A stretch of 64,000 bases of DNA from Haloactinopolyspora alba (GCF_003014555.1 NZ_PYGE01000003.1:258206-322205); one strand, 5' to 3'; positions 31,407-40,928 are shown, counted from the stretch's first letter. A program made the numbers and translations. Notes: a model not told the origin generated them from the letters alone.

Positions 31407-32825
31407 TCAGAACGACGGGCGCAGCGACCGTGGCGGCCGGAACTCGGTGAACGCCGGCGGCAGCGCCCAACCGGGCTGGTACGCGAAGTCCAGCACCCGC
31501 TCGTACCGATCGTCGAACCGGCTCACCGCCGCGTTCAGGTGGCTCGGGCTCGTCGGGCCCCAGCGGCCGGTCTGCACCCGCTGCAGCAGCGTCCGGAGCG
31601 CGACGATCTCGTCCGCGGCGCTGAACGCGCAGTGGTTGCCCCGCTGCACCCACAGTTGCCGCAGGTCGCCGCGGTCACCGTTGCGGCGGACCTGGCGCGC
31701 GTACCAGCCCTGCTGATCCGGGAGGGCGCCACCGTCGCCGGTGTTGTGCACGGTGAGTACCGGAGCGGGCGTGGTGCCGCGCACGCTGAGTTCGTCGATG
31801 GCCCGCCGTGCCTGCGGATCGGCGCTGATCCGCGGAGCCGCCGCGAGGCTGCGCAGGTCGGCGGCGAGCTGCCGGCGGTCTCCGCCGTATGCCTGCACCG
31901 CCAGGTCACGCCGGGCGGAGTGCGCGAACAGCCGGCGGTAGTTGACGCCGGTGTTCCACGACGGGTTTCCGCCCGCTCGCGCCTCGAGGTCGCCGCGGCC
32001 GGCCGGGCCGAGGCCCATGACGTACGCGTAGCGGATCCAGTCGAGCTGCTGACGCAGGCGGGCGCCGAGATCCGTGGGCTCGGGATCGGGCGTGGAGTAC
32101 CAGCCGGGGACGTTGCCGATCGCGCCGGCCAGGGCGAGCCGGGCCCGGCCCAGCTCCGTCGTCGTCGCCTCGTCGATGGCGGCGAGCAGGAGCTCGGTGC
32201 TGCGTGCCGGATCACGCGCCTCGACCAGATCGATGTCCTGGCCCGGAGCCAGCAGCGTCCTGATGACGTAGGCGATGTCCAGCGCGGTGTTCCACGATGC
32301 GTTGAAGTCGTACTCGGCGCACACGGTGAGCACGCCGTCGAAGCGTCGCGGACGGAGCTCGGAGAGCTTGGCCGCGATGCCGCCGCCCATCGACATCCCG
32401 CTGGACACCGTGGTCTCGGGGGTGCCGACGTGCTCGTCGAACCAGTCCAGAACCGCGACCTGGTCCTGCAGCGCGTCCTCCACCACGAAACCGGTCCTGC
32501 CCGTGAAGTCCGACGCGGCGAGCGCGTACCCGTGTTCCAGCAGCCACTGCTCGGTCCGCGAGTGAGTGGACAGCGCGACGCCCGGGGGCATCTGCATGCC
32601 CGGCGGGTAGTACCCGTGGCTGAACAGCACGAGCGTGCCGTTCCACTGTGCCGGGACCTCGACGCGGAAGTCGGCACCGTCGATGGTTCCGGTGTAACTG
32701 CGGCCGTCCTCCGTTGCCACGGCCGCCGTCGCGGCGCCCGGCGCGGCGGCTGCCGGTGCAGCGGTGGCCAGCACCAGTCCGAGTAGGGTGCACAGCGCCG
32801 TCCAGCGCCCACGCATGCTTCTCAT
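31407..32825 (-). CDS. Secreted alpha/beta hydrolase
   Basis: A 472-residue protein with a Sec signal peptide (MRSMRGRWTALCTLLGLVL, Ala-rich cleavage zone ending near residue 28). The hydrolase core starts TLVLFSHGYYPPG; the nucleophile is Ser in SGMSMGGG; an Asp in VHNTGDGGA and the His in RGNHCAF are plausible triad members. It is probably an extracellular esterase or peptidase-like hydrolase. The ATG at 32825 follows GGAGG by 7 bases. It is divergent from the universal stress protein gene. Confidence 0.85.
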   Translation of the reverse strand: MRSMRGRWTALCTLLGLVLATAAPAAAAPGAATAAVATEDGRSYTGTIDGADFRVEVPAQWNGTLVLFSHGYYPPGMQMPPGVALSTHSRTEQWLLEHGYALAASDFTGRTGFVVEDALQDQVAVLDWFDEHVGTPETTVSSGMSMGGGIAAKLSELRPRRFDGVLTVCAEYDFNASWNTALDIAYVIRTLLAPGQDIDLVEARDPARSTELLLAAIDEATTTELGRARLALAGAIGNVPGWYSTPDPEPTDLGARLRQQLDWIRYAYVMGLGPAGRGDLEARAGGNPSWNTGVNYRRLFAHSARRDLAVQAYGGDRRQLAADLRSLAAAPRISADPQARRAIDELSVRGTTPAPVLTVHNTGDGGALPDQQGWYARQVRRNGDRGDLRQLWVQRGNHCAFSAADEIVALRTLLQRVQTGRWGPTSPSHLNAAVSRFDDRYERVLDFAYQPGWALPPAFTEFRPPRSLRPSF

Positions 32826-32980
32826 CGTCCTGCCTCCTGTCTGTCGGTTGTCGACTCACCTCCGCGTCGAACGTGACGTCGCGAAATCGACACGGCAGGA
32901 ACGCCCGCACCGGCCTGTTTGCATGATCCGGGAGCGGGTAAGCCCTTGCGCGTTTCCGGATCCGGCGGTGAGCTGGTGCA

Positions 32981-33913
32981 ATGACGAACACAGGAGATCG
33001 CGAAGAGGCCGGCCGAACCCGCTCCGACCCCGAACGCACCATCGTCGTGGGCGTGGACGGCTCGCCTGCCGCACTGAACGCCACCCACTGGGCCGCCCGC
33101 GAAGCGCAGGCACACGGTGATGCGCTCCGCCTGGTCCATGCCTATCCCATCCAGGTGTATCCGGTGCCGCACCCGGTGTCCGGGCCGGACCATGCCGCGA
33201 ACGTGTTCCGCATGACCGAGGACCTGCTCGCCGCGCGGGGGTACGGCGACCTCGAGGTGTCCACGGTCACCGAGGAGGGCCCGGCGCCGCAGGCGCTGCT
33301 GCGGCACGGCTCCGAGGGCCGCATGCTCGTGGTCGGGCGCTCCACGCAGCCACCGTTGGCGACGTTGTTCCTCGGCTCCACCGCGACGGCCAGCGCCACC
33401 CACGCGCACGTGCCCGTCACCGTGGTCCCGACCGAGTGGGAGCCCGGAAACACCCCCGCGGACGTGCTGCTCGGCGTCGACGGGTCGAAACGGTCGCGCT
33501 CGGCCGTCGAGTACGCGTTCGCGCTGGCCGCCGCTCGCGGCACCCGGGTGATCGCCGTGCACGCGGTCGAGCTGCCCTACGGCTACCCGCAGGCCAAGCC
33601 GTTGCGCAGCGACGAGACCGTGTTCGAGGAATACTCCTCGAAGGTGTTCAGCACCGCGCTGGACGCGCAGCGCCGCGCCCACCCCGACGTCGAGGTCACG
33701 ACCGCCGTCGAGTACGCGAACCCGTCGAACGCGCTGGCCAAACATGTCGAGTCGGCGGACGTCGCGGTGATCGGCGGGCGCGGGCACGGCGTCATCACCG
33801 GCCTGTTGCTGGGCTCGGCGGCGCGGTCACTGCTGCACCGGCTCCCCTGCCCGGTCACCGTCGTCCACGAGCCGCGCGAGGCCCGCAAGGAGGAACCGGC
33901 CACCGACTCCTGA
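32981..33913 (+). CDS. Tandem universal stress protein (UspA x2)
   Basis: A 310-residue protein made of two Usp domains. The first begins TIVVGVDGSPAALNATHWA, with the ATP loop VGRSTQPPLATLFLGSTA. The second begins DVLLGVDGSKRSRSAVEYA and ends with GGRGHGVITGLLLGSAARSLL, a good G2xG9G(S/T)-type ATP-binding motif. Two-domain Usps in actinobacteria bind ATP and respond to stress or hypoxia. It is followed by a TetR gene 27 bp downstream on the same strand. Confidence 0.93.
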   Translation: MTNTGDREEAGRTRSDPERTIVVGVDGSPAALNATHWAAREAQAHGDALRLVHAYPIQVYPVPHPVSGPDHAANVFRMTEDLLAARGYGDLEVSTVTEEGPAPQALLRHGSEGRMLVVGRSTQPPLATLFLGSTATASATHAHVPVTVVPTEWEPGNTPADVLLGVDGSKRSRSAVEYAFALAAARGTRVIAVHAVELPYGYPQAKPLRSDETVFEEYSSKVFSTALDAQRRAHPDVEVTTAVEYANPSNALAKHVESADVAVIGGRGHGVITGLLLGSAARSLLHRLPCPVTVVHEPREARKEEPATDS

Positions 33914-33917
33914 CCGA

Positions 33918-33933
33918 ACGATCGTGCTATTCT
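33918..33933 (+). promoter_or_regulatory. Probable TetR autoregulatory site and -10
   Basis: The 8-bp palindrome ACGATCGT (33918-33925), inside GAACGATCGTGC, is followed by TATTCT (33928-33933), a likely -10 for the tetR gene starting at 33941. The complement of the same 12-mer occurs inside the next gene at 34596-34607. A repressor bound here would block the promoter. Confidence 0.5.
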
Positions 33934-33940
33934 CGGCAGC

Positions 33941-34537
33941 GTGACCAAAGGATCGGACACCCGCCGAGTGATCCTCGGGCACGGCGTCGACGCCGCGTAC
34001 CGAGTGGGGCTCGGCGGGCTGAGCATCGGTCACCTGGCCACGGCCACCGGCATGTCGAAGAGCGGCCTGTTCGCGCACTTCAGGTCCAAGGAACAGTTAC
34101 AGCTCGAGGTGCTGCGCGAGGCACGCGAGCAGTTCGTCGACGCCGTCGTCCGCCCGGCGCTGGCCGCACCACGCGGCGAACCGCGGGTACGCGAACTCTT
34201 CGAACGGTGGGTGACCTGCGGAAAGGCGCGCATGCCCGGCGGCTGTCTGTTCGTGAAGGCGGCGACCGAGCTGGACGAGCAGCTCGGCCCGGTGCGCGAC
34301 CAGCTCGCCCGTGACCACCGCGACCTCTACGACACCATCGCGCGCATGTTCCGCGGAGGCATCACCGAAGGGCACTTCCGCGCGGACGCGGACCCGGTCC
34401 AGTTCGCCGCCGACCTCGACGGCGTCATGCTGTCGTACTACCACGCGCACCGGCTGCTCGACGACGACGGCGCCGAGGCCCGCGCCCGGCGCGCACTCGA
34501 CACGCTGCTCGACGCCGCGCGCTCGCCCGCTCGCTGA
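33941..34537 (+). CDS. TetR/AcrR-family regulator
   Basis: A 198-residue regulator. The helix-turn-helix is at residues ~10-55 (GLGGLSIGHLATATGMSKSGLFAHFRSKEQL); the C-terminal domain has the TetR_C_6-like pattern MPGGCLFVKAATELDEQLGPVRD. GTG start. It precedes a hydrolase gene by 33 bp on the same strand, and a matching palindrome occurs in both its promoter and the start of that hydrolase gene, so it probably represses both. Confidence 0.9.
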   Translation: MTKGSDTRRVILGHGVDAAYRVGLGGLSIGHLATATGMSKSGLFAHFRSKEQLQLEVLREAREQFVDAVVRPALAAPRGEPRVRELFERWVTCGKARMPGGCLFVKAATELDEQLGPVRDQLARDHRDLYDTIARMFRGGITEGHFRADADPVQFAADLDGVMLSYYHAHRLLDDDGAEARARRALDTLLDAARSPAR

Positions 34538-34570
34538 CACACCCACCGCACCTGCTGGAGGCACACCGAG

Positions 34571-35458
34571 ATGACCGACGACTCTCCCAAAAAACGCACG
34601 ATCGTTCGTGCGAACGATCGCCTCCGGGTCGCCTCCGTCCGGGCATCGTTCGGCCTGCTCGAACGGTTCGCCCCGAAGGCGGCCGGCGCCAGGGCGGCAC
34701 GGCTGTGGTGCACCCTGCCCGGCAACGCGGGCCGGCGCCGCGACGAGCGGCCAGACGCCGGCGAACGCTCCTGGCTGGACATCGGCGACGGCAGGCACGT
34801 CGCCGTCGAGACCTGGGGGTTCGGTCCGCCGGTCTACCTGATGCACGGGTGGGGAGGCTGGCGCGGCCAGCTGGGCGCGTTCGTCACACCGCTCGTCGAC
34901 GCCGGGTTTCGGGTGATCGCCGTCGACGCGCCCAGCCACGGCGAGTCCGCGCCCGGCCGGCTGGGCGCCGGCCGCTCACTCGGCCCGGAACTGACCGACA
35001 CCCTCGTCGCCGCCACCGGACGACACGGGAAGCCGGCCGCCGTCGTCGCCCACTCGCTCGGCTGCGCGACGACCGCGCTCGCGGTACACGACGGCATGCC
35101 CGCCGCGCGCCTGGTGCTGATCGCACCGAGCATCGCCGTCGAACCCGTGGCCTCGGCGTTCTGCCGCACCGTCGGTCTGGGACCTCGCGGACGGCAGGCG
35201 ATGATGGCGCGGCTGGAGATGCTCGCCGGACGCCCGATGTCGGACTACGACATCGCCGGGCTCGGCACACGCACCGAGCTGCCGCCCACCCTCGTCGTGC
35301 ACGACCGCGACGACAAGGAGGTTCCGTACGACCAAGGGGTGCGGCTCGCCTCCGACTGGCCGAGCGCGGAACTCGCCACCACCGAAGGGCTCGGACACCA
35401 GCGGATCCTGCGCGACCGCGGCGTCGTCGACCTGGTCGTCGGCTACGTCGCCGGCTGA
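34571..35458 (+). CDS. Alpha/beta hydrolase
   Basis: A 295-residue hydrolase. The oxyanion region is VYLMHGWGGWRGQ, the nucleophile elbow is VAHSLGCATTA, Asp in VVHDRDDKEVP and His in TEGLGHQRIL complete the triad. The N-terminal ~50 residues form a basic helix (KKRTIVRANDRLRVASVRASFGLLERF is interrupted by the operator-like DNA that encodes it). GGAGG lies 10 bases before the ATG. Its 3' end overlaps the convergent arsC-like gene by 16 bp. Substrate unknown. Confidence 0.85.
   Translation: MTDDSPKKRTIVRANDRLRVASVRASFGLLERFAPKAAGARAARLWCTLPGNAGRRRDERPDAGERSWLDIGDGRHVAVETWGFGPPVYLMHGWGGWRGQLGAFVTPLVDAGFRVIAVDAPSHGESAPGRLGAGRSLGPELTDTLVAATGRHGKPAAVVAHSLGCATTALAVHDGMPAARLVLIAPSIAVEPVASAFCRTVGLGPRGRQAMMARLEMLAGRPMSDYDIAGLGTRTELPPTLVVHDRDDKEVPYDQGVRLASDWPSAELATTEGLGHQRILRDRGVVDLVVGYVAG
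34599..34620. promoter_or_regulatory. 22-bp palindrome inside the start of the hydrolase gene
   Basis: CGATCGTTCG (34599-34608), then TG, then CGAACGATCG (34611-34620): perfect 10-bp arms. It lies 28 bases into the coding sequence. The core ACGATCGT matches the site in the tetR promoter. It fits a TetR operator that would block elongation or an internal promoter. Confidence 0.6.
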
Positions 35459-35949
35459 CCCCGCCCGGTCGCGCTGGACACCGGGACGTCAAGGCGCTCG
35501 AGCAGATCGCGGACCCGCCGCTCGATCTCGTCGCGGATCGGCCGCACCGCGTCGACGTCCCGACCGGCCGGGTCGTCCAGCGCCCAGTCCTCGTACCGGG
35601 TTCCGGGAAAGACCGGGCAGGTGTCGCCGCAGCCCATGGTGACGACGACGTCGGCCGCGCGGACGACCTCGTCGTTCCACGGCTTCGGGACCTCCGTGCC
35701 GATGTCGATGCCCCGCTCGGCCATGACCTCGACCGCCACCGGGTTCACCTCGCTCGCCGGCTCGGAGCCGCCGGAACGGGCCAGCGCCCGCTCACCCGCC
35801 AGATGCCGGAAGAACCCGAGCGCCATCTGGGACCGCCCGGCGTTGTGCACGCACAGAAACACCACCGTCGGTCGCCCGCCGTCGTGCGTCCGTTCGTCTC
35901 GCGGCAGGTCGCGAGCGGCTGCGGGTGGCGTGCTGGCGGGCTCGGTCAT
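35443..35949 (-). CDS. Arsenate reductase-like low-molecular-weight phosphatase
   Basis: A 168-residue protein with the P-loop VFLCVHNAGRSQMA (Cys-x5-Arg-Ser), later TMGCGDTCPVFPG (a second Cys pair typical of thioredoxin-coupled ArsC) and YEDWALDDPAG with the general-acid Asp. This suits reduction of arsenate, with thioredoxin as reductant. The start overlaps the upstream ArsR-fusion stop (ATGA). No arsenite pump (ArsB or Acr3) follows, so arsenic detoxification here would need a pump elsewhere. Confidence 0.88.
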   Translation of the reverse strand: MTEPASTPPAAARDLPRDERTHDGGRPTVVFLCVHNAGRSQMALGFFRHLAGERALARSGGSEPASEVNPVAVEVMAERGIDIGTEVPKPWNDEVVRAADVVVTMGCGDTCPVFPGTRYEDWALDDPAGRDVDAVRPIRDEIERRVRDLLERLDVPVSSATGRGQPAT

Positions 35950-36674
35950 GACGTCCTCCGTCGGGTGGGGTGCGTGGCGTGGGCGGGGTGCTCGGTGTGG
36001 ACGACCTGGCCGGCCAGCCGCGGAACCCGGCTGGTGAGATCGGCGACAACAGCGTCGAACGCCTGGTCGGAGGCCTCGCGGACCGGATCCGGGATCGACC
36101 AGTGCAGCCGGTCGTCGTCCGGCAGCTCCTCGTGTGCCTGGTCGCAGACCGCCACGACGAGATCGCCGGGCCGGATCACCGCCGCGACGTGCCGCGTCGT
36201 GGGCGCGTGCAAGGTGACGCCATGCCGGCGAGCGACCGCCAGTGCGCCGGGATGGACCCGCTCGGCCGGGTGCGTTCCCGCCGACGTCACCGGGAACGGG
36301 CTCCACCGTCGCCACAGCCCAGCGGCGAGCTGCGACCGCGCGGAGTTGCGGCTGCACACGAACACCACACGCGAGATGTCGTGCTGTGACGCCTTCGGCT
36401 GTGCCGTCGGCGACGACACGACGGAGGCCGCGTCGGTCAGGGTGACGTAGCTGCGCCGCCGGTCGCCTTCGGAGCGCCGGCGGCGGACGAGCCCGACTTC
36501 CTCGAGGACCCGGAGATGGTGCGCGAGCAGGTTCGAACCGACGTCGAGCCGCTCGGCCAGCTCACCGGGGGTCAGATCGCCGACCGCCAGAGCGTCGACG
36601 ATCGCGAGCCGCCCCGCGTCGCCCAGCGCCGCGTGGACGGCGGCCCGCCGCTCCAGCGATACCTCAACATCCAT
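35946..36674 (-). CDS. ArsR-type repressor fused to an arsenate-reductase-like phosphatase domain
   Basis: A 242-residue fusion. Residues ~5-85 are an ArsR winged helix (LGDAGRLAIVDALAVGDLTPGELAERLDVGSNLLAHHLRVLEE is the recognition region). After a short linker the second half is a low-molecular-weight phosphatase: VVFVCSRNSARSQLA (P-loop Cys and Arg), DLVVAVCDQAHEEL, and IPDPVREASDQAFDA. No Cys-x-Cys metal site of ArsR is seen in the DNA-binding helix. The ATG at 36674 is preceded by GAGG. It is coupled to the arsC-like gene. Confidence 0.85.
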   Translation of the reverse strand: MDVEVSLERRAAVHAALGDAGRLAIVDALAVGDLTPGELAERLDVGSNLLAHHLRVLEEVGLVRRRRSEGDRRRSYVTLTDAASVVSSPTAQPKASQHDISRVVFVCSRNSARSQLAAGLWRRWSPFPVTSAGTHPAERVHPGALAVARRHGVTLHAPTTRHVAAVIRPGDLVVAVCDQAHEELPDDDRLHWSIPDPVREASDQAFDAVVADLTSRVPRLAGQVVHTEHPAHATHPTRRRTS

Positions 36675-36725
36675 TGCCTCAATACTCACTGACCTTTCTA
36701 TCCCCGTCAAGCGGACGCGGAATGA

Positions 36726-37823
36726 TCACGACGGGACGGGTGCGGCAGCGCGGGTGGTGTCGATCGTGGCCGAGCCGATGACGCGGGAGTCCTGGTAGAG
36801 GACGACGGCCTGGCCCGGCGCCACACCTTCCTGCGGCTCGTCGAACTGCACCACCACCTCGGAACCGTCGGCCGAGACCGCCACCGACGCGTCGACGGGC
36901 GTGCCGTGCGCCCGGAACTGCGCCGAACATCGCATCGACGACGCCGGTGCGGCACCGCACCACCGCGGCGACACGCCGGTCAACTCGCCGACGGCCAGTT
37001 CCTCGCGCGGCCCCACCGTCACCCGGCGGTCGACCGGCGAGATGTCGAGGACGTACCGCGGCCGCCCGTCCGCGGCCGGGGTGCCGATCCGCAGGCCGCG
37101 CCGCTGGCCGATGGTGAACCCGTAGGTGCCGTCGTGCTCGCCCACGACCTGCCCGTCGGTGTCGACGACCTCGCCGGGAGCCTCTCCCAGCTGGTCACGG
37201 AGGAAGCCGGCGGTGTCCCCGTCGGAGATGAAACAGATGTCGTGGCTGTCGGGCTTACGCGCGACCGCGAGGTCGCGGCGCTCGGCCTCGGCCCGGATGT
37301 CCGTCTTGACGGTGTCACCGAGCGGGAACATCGCGTGCGCGAGCTGCTCGCCGGTCAGCACGCCCAGCACGTACGACTGGTCCTTCTCGGGGTCGACGGC
37401 GCGGTGCAGCTCACGCCCGGACGGCGTGTCGACCACGCGTGCGTAGTGGCCTGTGCCCACCGCGTCGAACCCGAGCGCCAGCGCCCGGTCCAGCACGGCC
37501 GCGAACTTGATCTTCTCGTTGCAGCGCAGGCACGGGTTCGGCGTCCGCCCGGCGGCGTACTCGGCGACGAAGTCGTCGACGACGTCGGCACGGAACCGTT
37601 CCGCGAGATCCCAGACGTAGAACGGGATACCCAGCACGTCCGCGGCGCGGCGGGCGTCCCGGGAGTCCTCGATGGTGCAGCATCCCCGCGCCCCCGACCG
37701 AAAGGACTGCGGATTGGACGACAACGCCAGATGGACCCCGGTGACGTCGTGGCCGGCCTCGACCAGCCGGGCCGCGGCCACGGCGGAGTCCACACCGCCG
37801 GACATCGCCGCCAGGACACGCAT
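36726..37823 (-). CDS. mnmA: tRNA 2-thiouridylase MnmA
   Basis: A 365-residue enzyme. The PP-loop is [13 protein letters not shown]; the first catalytic Cys is in [12 protein letters not shown] and the second in [19 protein letters not shown] precedes the C-terminal barrel. It thiolates U34 in Lys/Glu/Gln tRNAs with sulfur from a cysteine desulfurase. That enzyme is encoded seven bases upstream. The ATG at 37823 lies eight bases after GAGGTG, which overlaps the end of the upstream gene. Confidence 0.96.
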   Translation of the reverse strand: MRVLAAMSGGVDSAVAAARLVEAGHDVTGVHLALSSNPQSFRSGARGCCTIEDSRDARRAADVLGIPFYVWDLAERFRADVVDDFVAEYAAGRTPNPCLRCNEKIKFAAVLDRALALGFDAVGTGHYARVVDTPSGRELHRAVDPEKDQSYVLGVLTGEQLAHAMFPLGDTVKTDIRAEAERRDLAVARKPDSHDICFISDGDTAGFLRDQLGEAPGEVVDTDGQVVGEHDGTYGFTIGQRRGLRIGTPAADGRPRYVLDISPVDRRVTVGPREELAVGELTGVSPRWCGAAPASSMRCSAQFRAHGTPVDASVAVSADGSEVVVQFDEPQEGVAPGQAVVLYQDSRVIGSATIDTTRAAAPVPS

Positions 37824-37830
37824 GATCACT

Positions 37831-39030
37831 TCACCTCGTTCGGGACATCGTCACGTTCATCAAGCCTGCCGCGCGGGCGCGTTCGGCCACCGGGCCGATG
37901 GCGTCGACCAGCGCATCGACGTCCGCGCGCGTGGACGTCTGCCCGAGCGTGAACCGTAGCGACCCACGCGCGATCTCGGGGTCGACGCCCATGGCCAGCA
38001 GCACGTGTGACGGCTGAGGCACGCCCGCCGTGCACGCGCTACCCGTGGAGCAGTCGATGCCCGCGGCGTCGAGCAGCAGCAGCATCGCGTCACCCTCGCA
38101 CCCCGGGAACGAGAAGTGCGCGTGCCCGGGCAGGCTACGCGCCGGGTCGCCGTTGCGCACGGCGTCGGGCACGGCCGCTCGCACGCCGTCGACCAGCGCG
38201 TCTCGCAGCCGCGCCAGCTCGCCCGCCCGTTCACGGACGTCGGGGACGCCGGCGCGCAAGGCCGCCGCGAAGCCGGCCGCCGCCGGCGCGTCGAGCGTGC
38301 CCGACCTGACGTCGCGCTCCTGGCCGCCGCCGTGCTGGACGGGGACGAGGTCGAGCTCGCGCCGTGCGAGCAGGGCACCGGAGCCCACGGGGCCGCCGAT
38401 CTTGTGGCCCGACACGGTCAGGGCGTCCAGCCGCGACTCCGCGAAGTCGACGGGCACGTTGCCGACGGCCTGCACGGCGTCGGAGTGCACGGGCACGCCG
38501 TGCTCGCGTGCCACCGCGGTCACCTCGCCGACCGGCTGCAGCGACCCGACCTCGTTGTTCGCCCACATCACGGTGACGAGGGCGACCGACTCCGGGTCGG
38601 CGGTGACCGCGCGCCGCAACGCGTCCACGTCCACCCGGCCCGCGTGGTCGACCGGCAGCCACTCGACCTTGGCGCCCTGCTCCGCGGCCAGCCAGTCGAG
38701 CGCGTCGAGGACGGCGTGGTGCTCGACCGCGGAGGCAAGGATGCGAACCCGGCGCGGGTCGGCTGCCCGGCGCGCCCAGAAGATGCCCTTGACGGCCAGG
38801 TTGTCCGCCTCGGTGCCGCCGGAGGTGAACACGACCTCGCTCGGCCGTGCACCCAGGCTGGCGGCGACGGATTCGCGCGACTCCTCGACAAGCTTGCGAG
38901 CACGACGCCCGGAGGCGTGCAACGACGACGGGTTGCCGAGAGTAGCCATCGTCGTGGCGACGACGTCGATCACCTCGGGCAGGATCGGCGCCGTCGCCGC
39001 GTGGTCGAGGTACACCCGGCGCTCAGACAT
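37831..39030 (-). CDS. Cysteine desulfurase (IscS/NifS family)
   Basis: A 399-residue PLP enzyme: [14 protein letters not shown] at the start, [15 protein letters not shown]-binding Lys in [11 protein letters not shown], and catalytic Cys in [18 protein letters not shown]. It removes sulfur from cysteine as a persulfide. The seven-base gap to mnmA shows that tRNA thiolation is the main task here. The ATG at 39030 gives the normal N-terminus ([10 protein letters not shown]). Confidence 0.95.
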   Translation of the reverse strand: MSERRVYLDHAATAPILPEVIDVVATTMATLGNPSSLHASGRRARKLVEESRESVAASLGARPSEVVFTSGGTEADNLAVKGIFWARRAADPRRVRILASAVEHHAVLDALDWLAAEQGAKVEWLPVDHAGRVDVDALRRAVTADPESVALVTVMWANNEVGSLQPVGEVTAVAREHGVPVHSDAVQAVGNVPVDFAESRLDALTVSGHKIGGPVGSGALLARRELDLVPVQHGGGQERDVRSGTLDAPAAAGFAAALRAGVPDVRERAGELARLRDALVDGVRAAVPDAVRNGDPARSLPGHAHFSFPGCEGDAMLLLLDAAGIDCSTGSACTAGVPQPSHVLLAMGVDPEIARGSLRFTLGQTSTRADVDALVDAIGPVAERARAAGLMNVTMSRTR

Positions 39031-39097
39031 GACCACGCCAGTCTACGTCGTCACGCTGGGTGCCCCGCCCGGAGCGATGGCCGTCACCATGCGACTC

Positions 39098-39159
39098 CAC
39101 GCATCACGAGGCTTGTAGGGGTGGTGACGCATGGAATTCCATGGTGAACGTGGTCATTT
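39098..39159. repeat. 62-bp dispersed intergenic repeat, copy B
   Basis: Partner of 12511-12572 (58 of 62 identical). Like copy A it holds CATGGAATTCCATG and lies about 12 bp past the stop of a minus-strand gene, here etfA. The region between etfA and the cysteine desulfurase start contains little else. Confidence 0.8.
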
Positions 39160-39171
39160 GCGCCGCAGCGG

Positions 39172-40134
39172 TCAGGAGCGGGAGCGGATCTCCTCGACCG
39201 CTTGGGGCAGCACGGTGTGCAGGTCGCCGACGACGCCGAAGTCCGCCATGGCGAAGATGGGCGCCTCGGCGTCCTTGTTGACGACCACGATGGTCTTCGA
39301 CGTCTGCATCCCGGCCCGGTGCTGAATGGCGCCGGAGATGCCGGCCGCCAGGTACAGCTGCGGCGACACGGTCTTGCCGGTCTGCCCGACCTGGTACGCG
39401 TGCGGATACCAGCCGGAGTCGACGGCGGCGCGGGAGGCGCCCACGGCACCGCCGAGCGCGTCGGCCATCGCCTCGACCGGGACGAAGTCGCCCGCGGTGC
39501 CGCGGCCTCCGGACACCACGACGCCGGCCTCGGTCAGCTCGGGCCGTCCGGTCGCCACCCGCGGCGTCCGCTCGACCACACGCGCCTTGCGCGCGGACTC
39601 CGAGATCGACACGTCGACCTTCTCGTCGACGGGCGTCACCTCGGCCGGTTCCGGCGTGGCGGCGTTCGGCTTGACGGTCACGATCGGCGTGCCGACGTTG
39701 ACCCGCGCCGCCACCGTGTATCCGCCGGCGAACACCGACTGGGTGGTGGTCACACCGCCGTCGCCACCGTCGCCGGGCGCGACGTCGACGGCGTCGGTGA
39801 TCAGCCCGGATCCGAGCTTGACGGCGAGCCGTCCGGCGATCTCCTTGCCGTCGGCGTTCGACGTCAGCAGCACCGCGGCCGGCCGCACCTCGCCGGCGAT
39901 CTGCGCGAGCGCCTCGGCCTTCGGCGCGACCAGGTACTCGTCGAGCTCCGGGGTGTCGACGACGTAGGCCTTGGCGGCGCCGAACCGTCCCAGCGTCTCC
40001 TTCGCGACGTCGTATCCCGGGCCGAGGAAGACCGCGGCCGGCTCGCCGACTCGCCGCGCGAGAGTGAGCAGTTCGGTGGTGGTCTTGCGGACGTCGCCGT
40101 CGACGTGGTCGACGAGGACGAGGATCTCTGCCAT
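39172..40134 (-). CDS. etfA: Electron transfer flavoprotein, alpha subunit
   Basis: A 320-residue EtfA. The N-terminal half has the Rossmann-like subunit-contact domain; the C-terminal FAD domain shows VSGGRGTAGDF, VGASRAAVDSGW, QVGQTGKTVSPQLYLAAGISGAIQH and VVVNKDAEAPIF, all family motifs. It passes electrons from acyl-CoA dehydrogenases to the respiratory chain. It follows etfB by 11 bp. Confidence 0.97.
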   Translation of the reverse strand: MAEILVLVDHVDGDVRKTTTELLTLARRVGEPAAVFLGPGYDVAKETLGRFGAAKAYVVDTPELDEYLVAPKAEALAQIAGEVRPAAVLLTSNADGKEIAGRLAVKLGSGLITDAVDVAPGDGGDGGVTTTQSVFAGGYTVAARVNVGTPIVTVKPNAATPEPAEVTPVDEKVDVSISESARKARVVERTPRVATGRPELTEAGVVVSGGRGTAGDFVPVEAMADALGGAVGASRAAVDSGWYPHAYQVGQTGKTVSPQLYLAAGISGAIQHRAGMQTSKTIVVVNKDAEAPIFAMADFGVVGDLHTVLPQAVEEIRSRS

Positions 40135-40145
40135 CGCGGGTCTCC

Positions 40146-40928
40146 CTACACGAACTTCTGCGCGGCCAGGTACTCGACGAGGCGGGTTCCGCCGTCGCCC
40201 TCGTCGGTGACGATCTCGCCCTGCGTCCGCTCGGGGCGCTTGGTGACCTCGTCGACGACCGACGTCGCGGCGGCGAGCCCGACGGTCGACGGGTCGATGT
40301 CCAGGTCGGCCAGCGACAACGTCTCGACCGGCTTCTTCTTGGCCGCCATGATGCCCTTGAACGACGGGTAACGCGGCTCGTTGATCTGGTCGGTGACGGA
40401 GACGATCGCCGGTAGCGCCGCCTCGACGCTCTCGGAGGCGGTGTCGCCGTCGCGACGGCAGCGCACGGTGCCGTCGTCGACGGAGAACTCACCGACGAAC
40501 CCCACGTGCGCGAGGTCGAGGTGCTCGGCGAGCATCGCCGGCACGACGCTCATGCCGCCGTCGGTCGAGGCCATCCCGGTGAGGACGAGGTCGACGTCGC
40601 CGATGCGGCGCAGCGCCGCGGCCAGTACCCGCGCCGTCGCCGGCGCGTCCGAGCCGTGCAGCGCGTCGTCACTGATGTGCACACCGGAGTCGGCGCCCAT
40701 CTGCAGCGCCTTCTTGATCGCGTCCGCGGCGCCGGACGGGCCCATGGTGAGCGCGACCACCTCGGCGTCGCCGCCGTCGGCGACGGTCAGCGCTGATTCG
40801 ATGGCGTACTCGTCGAGCTCGGACAGCAGCCCGTCGACGCCGGTCCGGTCGGTGGTGTGGTCCGCGTCGTCGAACGTCCGCTCCGCGGTGGCGTCCGGGA
40901 CGTGCTTGACCAGGGCGACGATCTTCAT
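40146..40928 (-). CDS. etfB: Electron transfer flavoprotein, beta subunit
   Basis: A 260-residue EtfB starting MKIVALVKHVPD, with LTMGPSGAADAIKKALQMGAD, LTGMASTDGG and the recognition-loop region INEPRYPSFKGIMAAKKK. It binds AMP and, with EtfA, carries electrons from beta-oxidation. AGGAGG lies 10 bases before the ATG at 40928. An 18-bp perfect palindrome lies 104 bp upstream of the start. Confidence 0.97.
   Translation of the reverse strand: MKIVALVKHVPDATAERTFDDADHTTDRTGVDGLLSELDEYAIESALTVADGGDAEVVALTMGPSGAADAIKKALQMGADSGVHISDDALHGSDAPATARVLAAALRRIGDVDLVLTGMASTDGGMSVVPAMLAEHLDLAHVGFVGEFSVDDGTVRCRRDGDTASESVEAALPAIVSVTDQINEPRYPSFKGIMAAKKKPVETLSLADLDIDPSTVGLAAATSVVDEVTKRPERTQGEIVTDEGDGGTRLVEYLAAQKFV

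Noticed and set aside
35443-36674. A complete arsenic-resistance operon
   Set aside because: No arsenite exporter, ArsH or ArsD gene is present in the surrounding sequence.
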